Assembly (NCBI RefSeq): GCF_030272615.1
Contig: NC_081413.1
Coordinates: 185,824,115 to 185,888,114 of the forward strand
DNA length: 64,000 bases
DNA from: Cryptomeria japonica
Taxonomy: Eukaryota > Streptophyta > Pinopsida > Cupressales > Cupressaceae
Direction: 5' to 3'
The notes under the pieces are model-generated. The model worked only from the letters and a program-made list of their open reading frames with translations, was not told where the DNA came from and did no database searches. Positions 23,250 through 34,213 of this stretch are shown here, one piece after another. The position numbers and the translations under genes were made by a program. Position 1 is the first letter of the stretch. The number at the start of each line of letters is the position of its first letter.

Positions 23250-26200
23250 CCTTGTTGGGATTTTAAAAAGGTATGAAATTGTATTGCTATTTAATGTTTG
23301 TGGACATATTAAGAAACTGCCAAAGGGATAAGTGCAACCCAACTTTATCAAGCTCATTTTTTTGGTTGGGTGATTGCTTCGTTTAGCTCTTCTTCAATTT
23401 ATGAGTGGGCATTTAAGAAAAATTCTTGGATTTTGTTTAAAGTCTATCTATATAAGGCTTCATTTTCCAATCGTAGGCTTTTTAAGTTTTGAATTGTATT
23501 ATTCTTTAATTATATGATCTTAAAAAAAAAATATTATTTATATATTGATATAGTTATATCAAGAGGCGTAATTATAGTAGAAATAAGGGTGGAGTGTGAT
23601 GGTATGAATGTGTTAACAATATTTTGAAATATTCAATATAAAAATAATAAAATGACATTAAAAATTTGAATAAATGATTAATATAATATTTTTTACAATA
23701 ATTATATACTTTAATAAATAAAATAGCAAATACAACTATCATTATTATAAATATAATTTTATTTATCTTTTGTAGTATATCTCTTTGAATCATAAAATCT
23801 TTATAAAATAACGTAGATAGACGTGTTTAGAGACATGGGTCTCAAGGTGCCTAGTTTTTTTAGGTGTATCTTTATAACTATCATTTTCTTTAAAGATAGA
23901 TATACAAATTACAACTATCATTCTCTTAGTCTTTTGTAGTAATATCTTTGAATAGTAAAATCTTTATAAAATAACGTTGATATCTATTGATGATTTTTAG
24001 ATAATCTTTATAAAAGAACATTAAATCATTTTCTTTATCTTTTATAGCAATCTCTTTCATCAGTAAAATCTTTATAAAACAACGTTAATATCTATTTTAT
24101 GAAATGAATTTTAGATAGCCGTGTTTAAGACATCTATTTTAATATACTTATATTTTTTTGAAAAACCATCAATTTGTTTTTACATAGTTTTTTCTATAGA
24201 TATTTATGAGAGTTAATTTGTTTGTGTTGAGTTGTGAGTAAAGGTTGATAATTAAAATTACTTAAATTAAATGTACAAATAACTATTTATTTTTAGAATT
24301 TTTTTCATATAAATACAAGATAGGCTTCCATAGGTCTATATTTGTAAAAATGATATGTGCAATTAATTTTTGAATTGCATTATTCTTTAATTATCATGTT
24401 TTCTAAAATATATAATTTTAAAAAGTTATTTTATATATTAAAATAATTATATAAAGAGGTTTAACAAGGGGAAGAGTGTCATAATGTGAATGTGTTAACA
24501 ATTTTTTTAAATAATTAATATTAAATAATAAAGTAGATAAAATGATAAGAAAATCAAATAACTATGATTAATAAAATAGTTTTAACAATAGTTATACACT
24601 TTAATAAATAAAATAGCAAATACTTGTATCATTATAGAGCCCACATACAAAAATAATTAAAAAAAAAACTAAAATCATAAAATAGCTATTAAGTGAATAA
24701 AATTAAATAAAACAAACTTTAAAGTAATATACTAATTATAAAATAACTCTTAAGTAAATAAAATGACTCTTTTTTAACATAAATATCTCATGTAAAATTA
24801 TTAAAAATTTTAAATAAATAATAAAAAAATTAATTAGTTTTGTTTTTTATGCAATATTTATAGATTTATTGTCTTATTATTGAAAAATAAAATAACTCTT
24901 AAAAAATATAAAATAAATAATGTGGTAAAAAACTTATTTAAAATTTAAAATGATAATTACTAAAAAAAATTAATATAGCTCCTTCATGATGATATCTCTG
25001 GTTGTGTTTGCACATATCATTTGAATTATATCTTTCGTAGTAATCACTTTCAATAGTAAAATCTTTATAAAATAATTTTTAGATAGACACGTTTAAGATA
25101 TCTTTGTAGTAATTGTTTTGAATAATAAAATCTTTATAAAATAGCATTGATATCTCTTGATGATTTTTAGATAGACGCGTTAAGATATCTATATTAATAT
25201 AAAAAATTAAATAAAATGAACTATCATGTCAAAAATATTAATATAGCTAGTTAGAATGATATCTCTCCCCATTTTTGACATAGATTTTTTTAAAGATAGG
25301 TATACTAGCAATCTCTTTGAATAGTGAATCTATATTAATATAGCTAGTTAGAATGATATCTCTCCCCATTTTTGACATAGATTTTTTTTAAGATAGGTAT
25401 ACTAGTAATCTCTTTGAATAGTGAATCTTTATAAAATAACGTAGATACCTCTTGATGATTTTTAGATAGACCCATTTAAGATATCTATATAAATATATCA
25501 TTTTTTAGGGTGATCTCTCATATCTTTTTCATAATTTTTTCTATAGAAGTATGAGAATTAATTTGGCTAGTTTGGGTTGTGAGTAAAGGTTGATAATTAA
25601 AATTACTAAAATTAAATGTATAAATAATTATTTATCTTTAGAAAAAATTTGGTAAAAATACAAGATATTCTTCTACAAATCTATATTTGTAAAAACAATA
25701 TATAAATGAAATAGGTCTTTTAAAAAGGCCATCTCTAGAAACTTCTATATAATAAATATGCTACTACATAAGATCTATCTATGTAATGATGTGATTGTGA
25801 TAACATAAATATTTATCTTTTATCTTAAAATTAAAAGACACATCTCTATGTTATAAATAAATAATTCAAAAATAAAATAAATATTATTAAATAAATAAAA
25901 ATTGATTTTTATTATATTTAATGATGTTAATTATATGTTCATTAAATTTATTTTTATTAATTTTTGATAATATGATGGTCGTGTACATTTTTTTTAAATA
26001 AACACTCGTAATAACTCAATGTAAAAAGGTGTGAAAATGTATTTCTATTTAATAGAAATTACCAAAGAGATCATCAACCTCATTTTTTGGCTGGTGTTTA
26101 CCTTTTCTATCTCTTCTTCAATTTATGAGTACAAATTCAAAATAATCTTATTTTTTTTAAAGTCTATTTATAAGGCTTCATTTTTAATCGTGTTTTTTTT

Positions 26201-26290
26201 TTTGGTTTAAATTGTATTATTTTAATTAATATTAATTAAGAAATATTCTTTAATATATTAGGATAATTATATTGAGAAGTGCAATTATAA
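23250..26290. repeat. Diverged tandem/segmental repeat array upstream of the AP2 gene
   Basis: The same non-coding blocks recur in order. A GAATTGTATTATTCTTTAATT-like start lies at about 23491, 24373 and 26211. An ATCTTTATAAAATAACG-type core recurs at about 23795, 23961, 24071, 25062, 25130 and 25428. A TGAGTAAAGGTTGATAATTAAAATTAC block occurs at about 24237 and 25580. A TCTTCTTCAATTTATGAGT block with a following TATAAGGCTTCATTTT block occurs at about 23389 and 26112. Unit lengths differ (about 0.9 and 1.8 kb) through insertions. No ORF or LTR end is associated. Confidence 0.65.
25235..25429. repeat. 97-bp near-perfect tandem duplication
   Basis: Copies beginning ATATTAATATAGCTAGTTAG start at 25235 and 25332 and include TCTCTCCCCATTTTTGACAT. 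They differ by a one-base change in the T run and one C/T change. This is a recent local duplication inside the older array. Confidence 0.85.
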
Positions 26291-26300
26291 TTTTTTCTTA

Positions 26301-26560
26301 AAATAAAGATGCAGTATATATAGAGAGAGCGCTAAGAGATATTTTAAGATAATAATAATTTATTTTAGTGACCTATATTAGTCTCAATATCTCTCCAATT
26401 ATTTTATATATATGCTAGTAGTATCCATAGCTACAACATATAAGAAATTAAATGAATGAATAATAATAAGTTATTTAAATATAAAATTAATGATATTTTT
26501 TTACTTAAGTAATAAAAATTTAATGATATTATTTTAAAACCTAATCATTATTAAACTATA
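26301..26560. other. AT-rich spacer
   Basis: Non-coding sequence joining the upstream repeat array to the telomere-like field. Nothing recognisable. Confidence 0.4.
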
Positions 26561-27425
26561 ATCTTTATTGAACCATCACTCCAACCCTAATTCAATAGTA
26601 ACCATAAACCTAGTTGATTTCTAAGCTTAATTGAAGTCCGTCCCTACCTCTAAACTCTAATTAAATCATAATCATAATTTATCCCAAACACTGACCCTAA
26701 ACTCATCTTTATCCTTATTTAACTATAATCCTAACCTTTACACAAAATTAAATTAGGTTAATGCTTAGGGTTCAATTCAGTTTAGTGTTTAATTAGGTTA
26801 AAGGTTGGGGTTGAATTTGATTTAGTGTTAGGGTCAAGGTTGATTTTGGTTTAGTATTAGGGTCCAATTTGATTTAATTTTTAATTGGGTTTAGGTTTAT
26901 GATTTAATTTGGTTTAGGATTCAATTTGGTTTAGGATTTAGGCTCAATTTGGTTTAGGGTTAGGGTTCAATTTTCTATAGTCTTCAATTAGGTTTAGGGC
27001 TAGAGTTCAATTAGGTTTAGGGCTATAATTAAATTTGGTTTAGTGTTAGGGTTAAGGTTCAATTGGGTTTAGTGATATTGTTAGGGTTTAATTAGGCTTA
27101 TCATTAGGGTTCAATATGGTTTAATATAAGGGTTAGAGTTCAATTTGGTATAAGATTGGTGTAAGAGTTCAACATGGTCTATTATTAAAAAATTAAATGC
27201 CTCAATATCTCTTGCCTTACTTAATAGAGAATACTAAAGATATATATTAGGGTTCAATTTGGTTTAGTGTTCAATGAGGTTTAAGGTTAGGGTTGAATTT
27301 GATTTAGCGGTAGGGTTAGGATTGATTTTGGTCTAGTATTAGGATTCAATTTTGTTTAAGGTTAGGGTTAGAATTGATTTAAAGTTTAATTAGGTTTAGG
27401 ATTATGATTGAATTTGGTTTAGTAT
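26561..27425. repeat. Degenerate telomere-like repeat field with strand switch
   Basis: From about 26745 to 27425 the plus strand is rich in GGTTTAGGGTTAGGGTTCAATT-like words, degenerate relatives of the plant telomere unit TTTAGGG, with very little C. From about 26561 to 26740 the plus strand is instead rich in the complementary type (CCAACCCTAATTC, CTGACCCTAAACTC). The polarity flips near 26745. The field continues beyond the copia insertion (40955-40978: aggtttaatttggttta). Confidence 0.7.
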
Positions 27426-27876
27426 TGTTGGTGTAAATAATTATTCATCATGGATATTATTACACTTTACTTAAGTTAACCTAGGATAATGCATCTCATC
27501 GTAGTTTGGATATGAGACACTTAGGGAAGTGTGCACATAGGGATATAGCTTGTAGGAGAAATCCCACCTTTTGTGGTCTTATCTTGCTGTTACACTCCAC
27601 ATTCAGTGGGTCCTCCACCTCTTGTGGAATATTATATTATGTCTCCTACCTAACCCTATTTTTTCTTACCTACCCTTGTTTCTCATTGAGCCACATGTCA
27701 TGATTGTGTGCTCACATATCCATATGGCCTTACCTATATAAGCAGGCCCATATTCATTGTATTGGTTAATCCAATTGATCATTTGCATATTGATGAGAAT
27801 ACAGTTTTGTTCTTGTCATACTATTATCTCTCTTTTGTGCTTTTCATTGTGCCCTTGATCTTGGAAAAATCTCACA
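27426..27876 (+). repeat. 5' LTR of copia element 1
   Basis: This 451-bp LTR begins TGTTGGTGTAAAT and ends AAAATCTCACA, directly before the PBS. A TATATAAGCAGG motif near 27734 is a likely TATA box for the element transcript. Confidence 0.88.
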
Positions 27877-27890
27877 TGGTATCAGAGCCA
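27877..27890 (+). promoter_or_regulatory. Primer-binding site, initiator tRNA-Met type
   Basis: TGGTATCAGAGCCA immediately follows the LTR. TGGTATCAGAGC is complementary to the 3' end of plant initiator tRNA-Met, the usual copia primer for minus-strand DNA synthesis. Confidence 0.92.
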
Positions 27891-28149
27891 TTGGGGCTTC
27901 ATTAATTGGTTTTGGGAGATATTTTTGGAAGGCTTCTATTTTCGGATCCGAGATATTGCACATTTTGGAGGCATCCTAGAGCATTTTCGACCTCACCATT
28001 ATGTCCGAGAGGACGTTTCCATAAAAATTGAGTATAAACTCGACCTATTTTGGCAACAGTACGGTACAGATTTTTTTTTCAAAATATATATTTTACAAGT
28101 AGGGAATTTTATTTTATTTTTTAAAAAATCAAAAAAACAAAGTTGTTTG

Positions 28150-28680
28150 AGTTTCGGGGGGGGGCATTTAAAACCACCCCCGAAGCGTCTCCGTACTGTA
28201 GCCTGTACCTGACGGTGTTGACCACCAGCCATCCTCGACAAACCTGCAACGCCTCTGGTAGTAGTGATCCCAGCCACCGACGACCGAGCCTTCCCCGACC
28301 TCGATGACCCTACGCTCATCAACCACCACGCTGCTCCTTACTGATGCCAAAGTTGCCACTCCGACCATCGCATTGCTCTCGTTCGACACCATCTTCACCT
28401 TCTGACCCCGACAAAGCCTTCTTCGGCAACCCCACCGTAGCCACCTTCCATTAGCCACTGGCAACCTGCCGACCATCGGCGCTCAGGCCGTCGACAATAG
28501 TAGCCCGTCAGTAACCAAAATCTAGCACTCCCGCCACCGGTTCTTGCTTCCATGTCAGTGCTTACCTCGGCGTACCATGCCCGCCACATGGCAAGAGGCC
28601 ACTGGCCCGTGGAAAACCCTATGACACGTCAATGCCTAGTCAATGCCTAGTCAACCTTGTCCGTATGGTCAGCCAAGGGG
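28150..28680 (+). other. GC-rich island in the leader of copia element 1
   Basis: Between the PBS and gag (27891-29400) the leader holds no recognised ORF. From about 28150 to 28680 it is markedly GC-rich and starts with a G10 run able to pair with CCACCCCCG 15 bases on. Open frames here on both strands look like a by-product of GC content. The rest of the leader is AT-rich, with another G-rich run at about 29318-29335. Confidence 0.6.
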
Positions 28681-29365
28681 TGCGACAACCATTTTGACAG
28701 TCATACGAGCATCAATTTTAACACAATGCTTTTCTGATGTCAGCTTGCATCAACATCTTTTTGAAAATTTTAGACCCCTCTACATTGAGCAGTTTGGTTT
28801 TTTGGGCCAACTTTGGAGGCTCATAACTTGCTCAATTTTGCTCCTTTTTTGGTGCAATTTTTTTTATATGGGATAATTTTTCATGCTCTCTGTAGTGGTG
28901 TGGTTATTTTCTGATTTTGGTGCACAAGTTTTTCAGAATTTTTGGATTCTCTCAGTTGTACCTGTCTAATCCTCGATTTTGCAACTTCAAAGGCTTCATT
29001 TGAGCTCATACGACCTCCTTTTCAGGTGCCATTTTTTTTGAAAGTGCATATTTTTTCATCTACTTTCATAATCTATGATCAGTTTTGAGAGATTTTTAGT
29101 GGATATTGTACTTTCAGATATTGGTCTTCTTTGGCCTACTTGGTACTTGTAATTTGCTTGGATCTTAGTTTAGATCTCTTTCATTATTAGCTTGAGTCTC
29201 CTTTGGCCTCATTGAGGTAGTTGTAAAGTTAAAATCAGAAGTCCACTTTGCCATTTTTTGCAAGTGGCCCATTGTACACACACTAAGTATAAAGTGTCAA
29301 ATCATCATTTTTTTTTGGGGGGGGGAGGGGGGGGTTCTTTGATTGAGTGAATTTAGGGGTGTGTC

Positions 29366-31278
29366 TTGTGTGATTGTGCCTCTCTTTTCTTGTGCTCTTT
29401 CATTTTTGTTGCTACGAGTCCTCATAAATTTCCACCTTTAACTCCACATAATTATGCATCTTGGAAAATTAAAACATGGAGCAAATTAATGGAAAAAGGA
29501 CTCACGCATTACATAGATGGAACAATAGCAGCACCACCTAATCCTAAGGTTGATCCTAATGCTTAGCTAGAATGGATCACTAAGAATTGCATGGCTCTTG
29601 GAACTTTGCGTAAGTATGTATCAAATGACCTCATTTTTCACATTGAGAAGTATTCTACAATCAAAGAGGCTTAGGAAATGTCTCAAAAATTGTATGGTCA
29701 AGTTGATGAAATCAGAGGTTACAAGATTGACAATGATCTCACCAACTTGGATCCCAAGAGTTTTGATACAATCCAAGATTATGTCACCAAAGCAAATGAG
29801 CTAAGAGCTAAGCTTAAGGATTGTGGAATTGACAAAAAGGATGCTCATTTGATATTCAACTTGTTGGACAAGCTTGCACCTCAATAAGAAGCATTTGTTT
29901 CTAGCAAACTCATCATTTGATAGTGTGGAGTTCCTACACTATGCCTTCATTTGATGCTTTCACAGAAATGTTGATATTGGAACAATCTAAGTTGTTGAAC
30001 ATGGGGCTTCTCGAGTCTTCAAAGTCCAAGGCTTTGGTGGCTAATCAAGGGATTCAAGGGAGTCAAGGCAAAGATTCCAACTAGAAGAAGAAGCAATCTA
30101 AGTCAAAGCCACAATAGGAAAAAGGACAATCATCCTCTCCATCACAAGGCGATTTTTCATCCTCTTCCAAGAAGGATAGACCAACTTGTGCTTATTGCAA
30201 GAAGTATGGTCATGATGAGAATCGATACCATGACAAGCAAGTTGATGAGTTGACAAATCTTCTTAATAAAAACAACATCAATTTTCCATCCTCCTACAAC
30301 AAGAAGGAATCATCTCCTTCCTCTTCCTCACAGTCTAAGGGAAAAGGGCAAGCATTTGTGGCTACAACAGGTTCTTCACAGTAGTGGATACTTGACTTGG
30401 GTGCCTCTTATCACATGGGTTCTACAAAGGAGTAGTTTTCTTCATTGGAGGCATCAAAGGTACCTCACATTTACATAGGCAATGATACACAAGTTGAGGT
30501 TGAAGGGAAAGATTCAGTTGACATGGATGATAGAAAATTTGAGAATGTTCTTTATGTTCCTAATTTGTCTACCAAACTTATCTCTATCTACCAAATCACT
30601 CAATATGGGAATGGGAAAAAGGTTGAGTTTACACCTGATTCCGTTGTGGTAAAGGAACTTGATAATGATGCCTTGGTAGCAGTGGGACAAGACAATGACA
30701 ACTCAAGACTTTACTCATTCTCTCACTTTGTGCCAAGTTCTCCTTCTAGGGCCTTTCTTACTCATTCAAATTCAGAAAGTAAGCTATGGCATGAGTGGTT
30801 TGGTCACCTCAACTACCGCTATCTTCAGCAGCTCAACACTAAAGACATGATCACAGGTCTACCTCGAATTAGTTTTTCATAGGGTGTATGTTCAGGATGT
30901 TCCATGGGCAAGCATCTCGAGGAGAAGTTTGATAAGGGGAAAGCTTGGAGAGATTTGGTAGTCTTCAACTTGTTCACAAAGATGTAGAAAGTTCATTTCC
31001 ATCACCTTCATTGATGACTACTCTCGCTTCACTTGGGTCTACTTTCTTATTCATAAGAGTGAAGTGTTTGACAAATTTATAGACTTCAAGGCTCATGTGG
31101 AGAAGCAATCCGAGAAAGTGCTCAAGATTCTTTGCAAAGATAATGGAAGGGAATATGTGAACAAAAGGCTTGAGGATTTTTGTACATTTGAGGGGATTGA
31201 TCTTCAGTATTCTGTTGCTTACAATCCACAGCAGAACGGAGTTGCAGAGTGCAAGAATAGAACTCTCAAAGAAATGGC
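29366..31278 (+). pseudogene. Copia element 1 gag, protease and integrase N-part
   Basis: Gag begins near 29415 (PPLTPHNYASWKIKTWSKL) and runs to a zinc knuckle CAYCKKYGHDENRY at about 30187, where the last Cys is Tyr. The protease site near 30390 reads LDLGASYHM instead of a DSG-type motif, so the Ser is lost; LYVPNLSTKLISIYQ follows. Integrase shows a SKLWHEWFGHLNY zinc-binding start, CSGCSMGK and PQQNGVAE (about 31232). It is cut at 31278 by the nested element and resumes at 38717. At least nine stops (mostly TAG) and frame changes inactivate it. Confidence 0.88.
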
Positions 31279-32401
31279 TATTGGCTTGATGATGATTGTA
31301 ATGCATTTATCATTTGTTCTCATTGATGAAACACTCTCACACACACATATGATTATATTGACTACCGGTGTAACCTCAATTACTTACTCTATCAACTGAT
31401 ATGTTAGAGGTTATACCAAGAGGTTTATCTCTAACTGGTACTTTGTGTCAACCGATATGTGCATAAGAGACAGTCTGTGATTATACTAAGTCGGCATCAA
31501 GATTTAGATCAAGATGGAGATCAAGCGGAGATTTAAAGGACAACGGTTCATATGTTTTATTCAAACCGGTATTTGATTGTTCCAACTGGTATTTGGTAAT
31601 TTTGTGATGAGTTACCACATTTCGTGATGAGTTACTTGCACTGACTGCTTGGCGATAATTTTTGTGATGAGTTATGATCACTTGTCCAGATACACTGCAC
31701 CTAGGAAATTGTGTTATGATTTCTTAAGGCCGACATGAAATCATAAGGTCTATATATTAATATCATAATGAATTATTTGATATAGTGAAAAGTCTTATGT
31801 TATGTGCAAAAAGAAAAAGAGTTAAGTTGCAGAGTATGAAGGAGAGTAGTGTTGAATATGTTTAGAAGGATCTGATTAAGGAAGTATTGTGCTACTCAGA
31901 ATAGATCAAATCATTCTTGTTTTTTTCTAGCCATTACAGTAGAATCAAATCCCCCAACCAGGTAAGCTCTAACAAGATTCAATGTATAAAATTAACAGGG
32001 TGATCCATTAGTTTAGATTTTGAAATCCTCCCTCGAGGTTACTCCTAATAGGGTACTACCTTTAATAGGGTATAAGCTTCTAATCAAGCTTTAGGATCTC
32101 TAACAGTTTTTGCTCCTAGCAGATAACTTTGTAGACCTTAACCGGTCAGTTATCTATTACTGCAAATAGTTAACTTGTGAGTTCCATCTCACCGTGGTTT
32201 TTACCTACTTGGGTTTTCCATGTACAAACACTTGAGTTATGGTGGATGCTTTACTTTTTGTGGATGTTGTTATATCATTTTGGATTACATGCATTGTGTT
32301 TAAAAGCTTTGTTAAGTTCATCTACCGGTTAGTGTTTGAAGTAGTTTTATTTTTGGTGTCACTGATTCACCCCCCCCTCTTAGTTCTTTTCAACTCCATC
32401 A
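31279..32401 (+). repeat. 5' LTR of the nested pol-less element
   Basis: Starts TATTGGCTTGATG (the 3' LTR has TGTTGG, so the second base has mutated) and ends ACTCCATCA. It carries the shared CACCGTGGTTTTTACC block near 32191 and the C-run GATTCACCCCCCCC near 32365. Confidence 0.92.
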
Positions 32402-32463
32402 ATTGGTATTAGAGCCTAACTTATTTGAAGCCTAATCACTTAGAAGGGAGACTTGAAACCACC

Positions 32464-33759
32464 ATGGTGGACATGAGCTACTTCGAGATGGCTAGAGAGC
32501 TAGAAGCTAGCAGAAATGAACTTGAAATCCTTAGGGTCAAACTGAAAGCTTCACAAGTCAAGAGGAGAGAGCTAACTAAACAACTATTAGAGATATTTAA
32601 TAATAGTTCTTCAGATGAAGCCAATATTGATGCTTTAGTATAGGAAGTTGAAAAGTTAAACAGTGAGAAACTGAATCTGAGGAGAGAGCTAGAAGGTCTC
32701 ACTATCTGCATGAGTTGGCAATTGGAAGCCAGGTGAGCTATTGAAGATCTTATCAAGGAAAAAGATCAAGAGATCACAAAGATCAAACAAGAAAGTGTCA
32801 CTATGCATTAACATTTGATTGCTGAAAGAGAAGAAAAGAAGAACCTATAGCTAGATCTTGAACTGGCATCATCTCTGAGAGAGAACCTATCAAAGCATAA
32901 TGAAGATATCATCAAACAGCTTACTGAAGCCAATGAGAAATTGGAGAAGTTCAACAGAAGTTCTACCATGCTAGAAGAACAAATTCAATCACAAAGAATG
33001 AAGGGTGATATCTTTGGACTTGGTTTTCACACAACTAAAAAAGGTGAATCCTCCGGTACAAAGAGAAATAATCCTAAGAACAAATCTTCTCCTAGGATCA
33101 ACAAGCCTATCGGTAAGAAGGTCTTTAAACTTGTTTGTTTTGTTTTCCATAAACCTGGTCACACTGCAAATGTTTGTAGAGACAAACCTAACAGAAATGC
33201 AAGTTAAAATACTAATGCTAGGTATGTGTCTAAGAAATTTTAAGGTCATTTCTTCACATGTGGAATGTATGGACGTAGATATGTTGAGTGCAGATATGGA
33301 GCAAACAATCTCGTACCACACATGCATCCAAGACCAAATGGTGATCGGATGAGGAATTTTGACAACCGGGTAAACCTAAACTAGCAAAGACCCTACAACA
33401 ATCAGTTTAGTCCATTTGAGATGGAAAAGGTAACAAATGTTATTTGCACCATCTGTAATAACTTTGGTCACGTGGCTATGAACTGCAGAAGAAGAACAGG
33501 AAGAGGAAATGCAGGACCTTGGAGATCATCCGGTATGGTCTGTTATCACTGTAACAAACCGAGGCACTTAGCAAAATTTTGTAGATCGAAAAACAACAAA
33601 CCGATCAATTCTTCTAAGAATCATAAAGGAAAGCATAAAGTTAATGTTGAAGAAACCAGAGAGGAAATGAATCAGATTTGGAAGAAGAAAAGTGATGACT
33701 CACCTAGAGAAGAAACTATTCCTTCACCTAGTGAAGAGAACCCTTCACCGATGACTTAA
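32464..33759 (+). pseudogene. ORF1 of the pol-less element: coiled-coil and zinc-knuckle protein
   Basis: One frame of 432 codons runs from ATG 32464 to the stop at 33757-33759, interrupted by seven in-frame stops but no frameshift. Residues 1 to about 170 form heptad-rich coiled coil (ELEASRNELEILRVKL, EVEKLNSEKLNLRREL, ANEKLEKFN). Four zinc-knuckle sites follow: CFVFHKPGHTANVC (second Cys lost), a degenerate FTCGMYGRRYVEC, CTICNNFGHVAMNC and CYHCNKPRHLAKFC (both complete C-x2-C-x4-H-x4-C). The usual copia Gag core (UBN2 domain) is not recognisable. It looks like the C-terminal half of a Sirevirus-type Gag that now starts right after the PBS. It would bind nucleic acid; the packaging role is inferred. 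Confidence 0.75.
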
Positions 33760-34213
33760 GCCTTTTTAATATGGCTAAGGGGAGCTTAACGGTTAAAATA
33801 CCTCCGAACCCCTTGAGAAAAATGAGCGGGAAAAGAATTTTGAAACAAGAAATTTTGATAACTTTTTGTCAATATGTTATCAACCAATTTTCCCCTTGAG
33901 CGGTGAAATTAGGGTTTGTAACCCTAAACGGGCAAGCATTTAATGCAGTAGGTAAAAAGGATAAAAGCGAGTTTTACTTTTTCATTTTTACCCTAATGCA
34001 TTCAAGAAATAAATTTGGAGCGCTTGCTGAGCTGAGAAAGATTGTTTTGTTGTAAATTGCCGAATTGTTTCATGGTTTGTGAAATTAAGCTAAATTGAAG
34101 GTTGTAGAAGGTCGAACTGGTGTGCACTTGGGCATTTCAAGCAGTAAATGGGGCAACGTGCATGAAACAACGTATTTCTTTGAACATACTACTTTTAATC
34201 TTGTTCATTTGGA

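Noticed and set aside
26561-27425. Relic of an end-to-end telomere fusion
   Set aside because: The order CCCTAA-type then TTAGGG-type is opposite to that expected for a fusion, and the units are degenerate.
28168-28589. Overlapping minus-strand frames rich in Val, Gly and Arg
   Set aside because: They lie in the GC-rich leader of copia 1, overlap each other in different frames and have no motifs.
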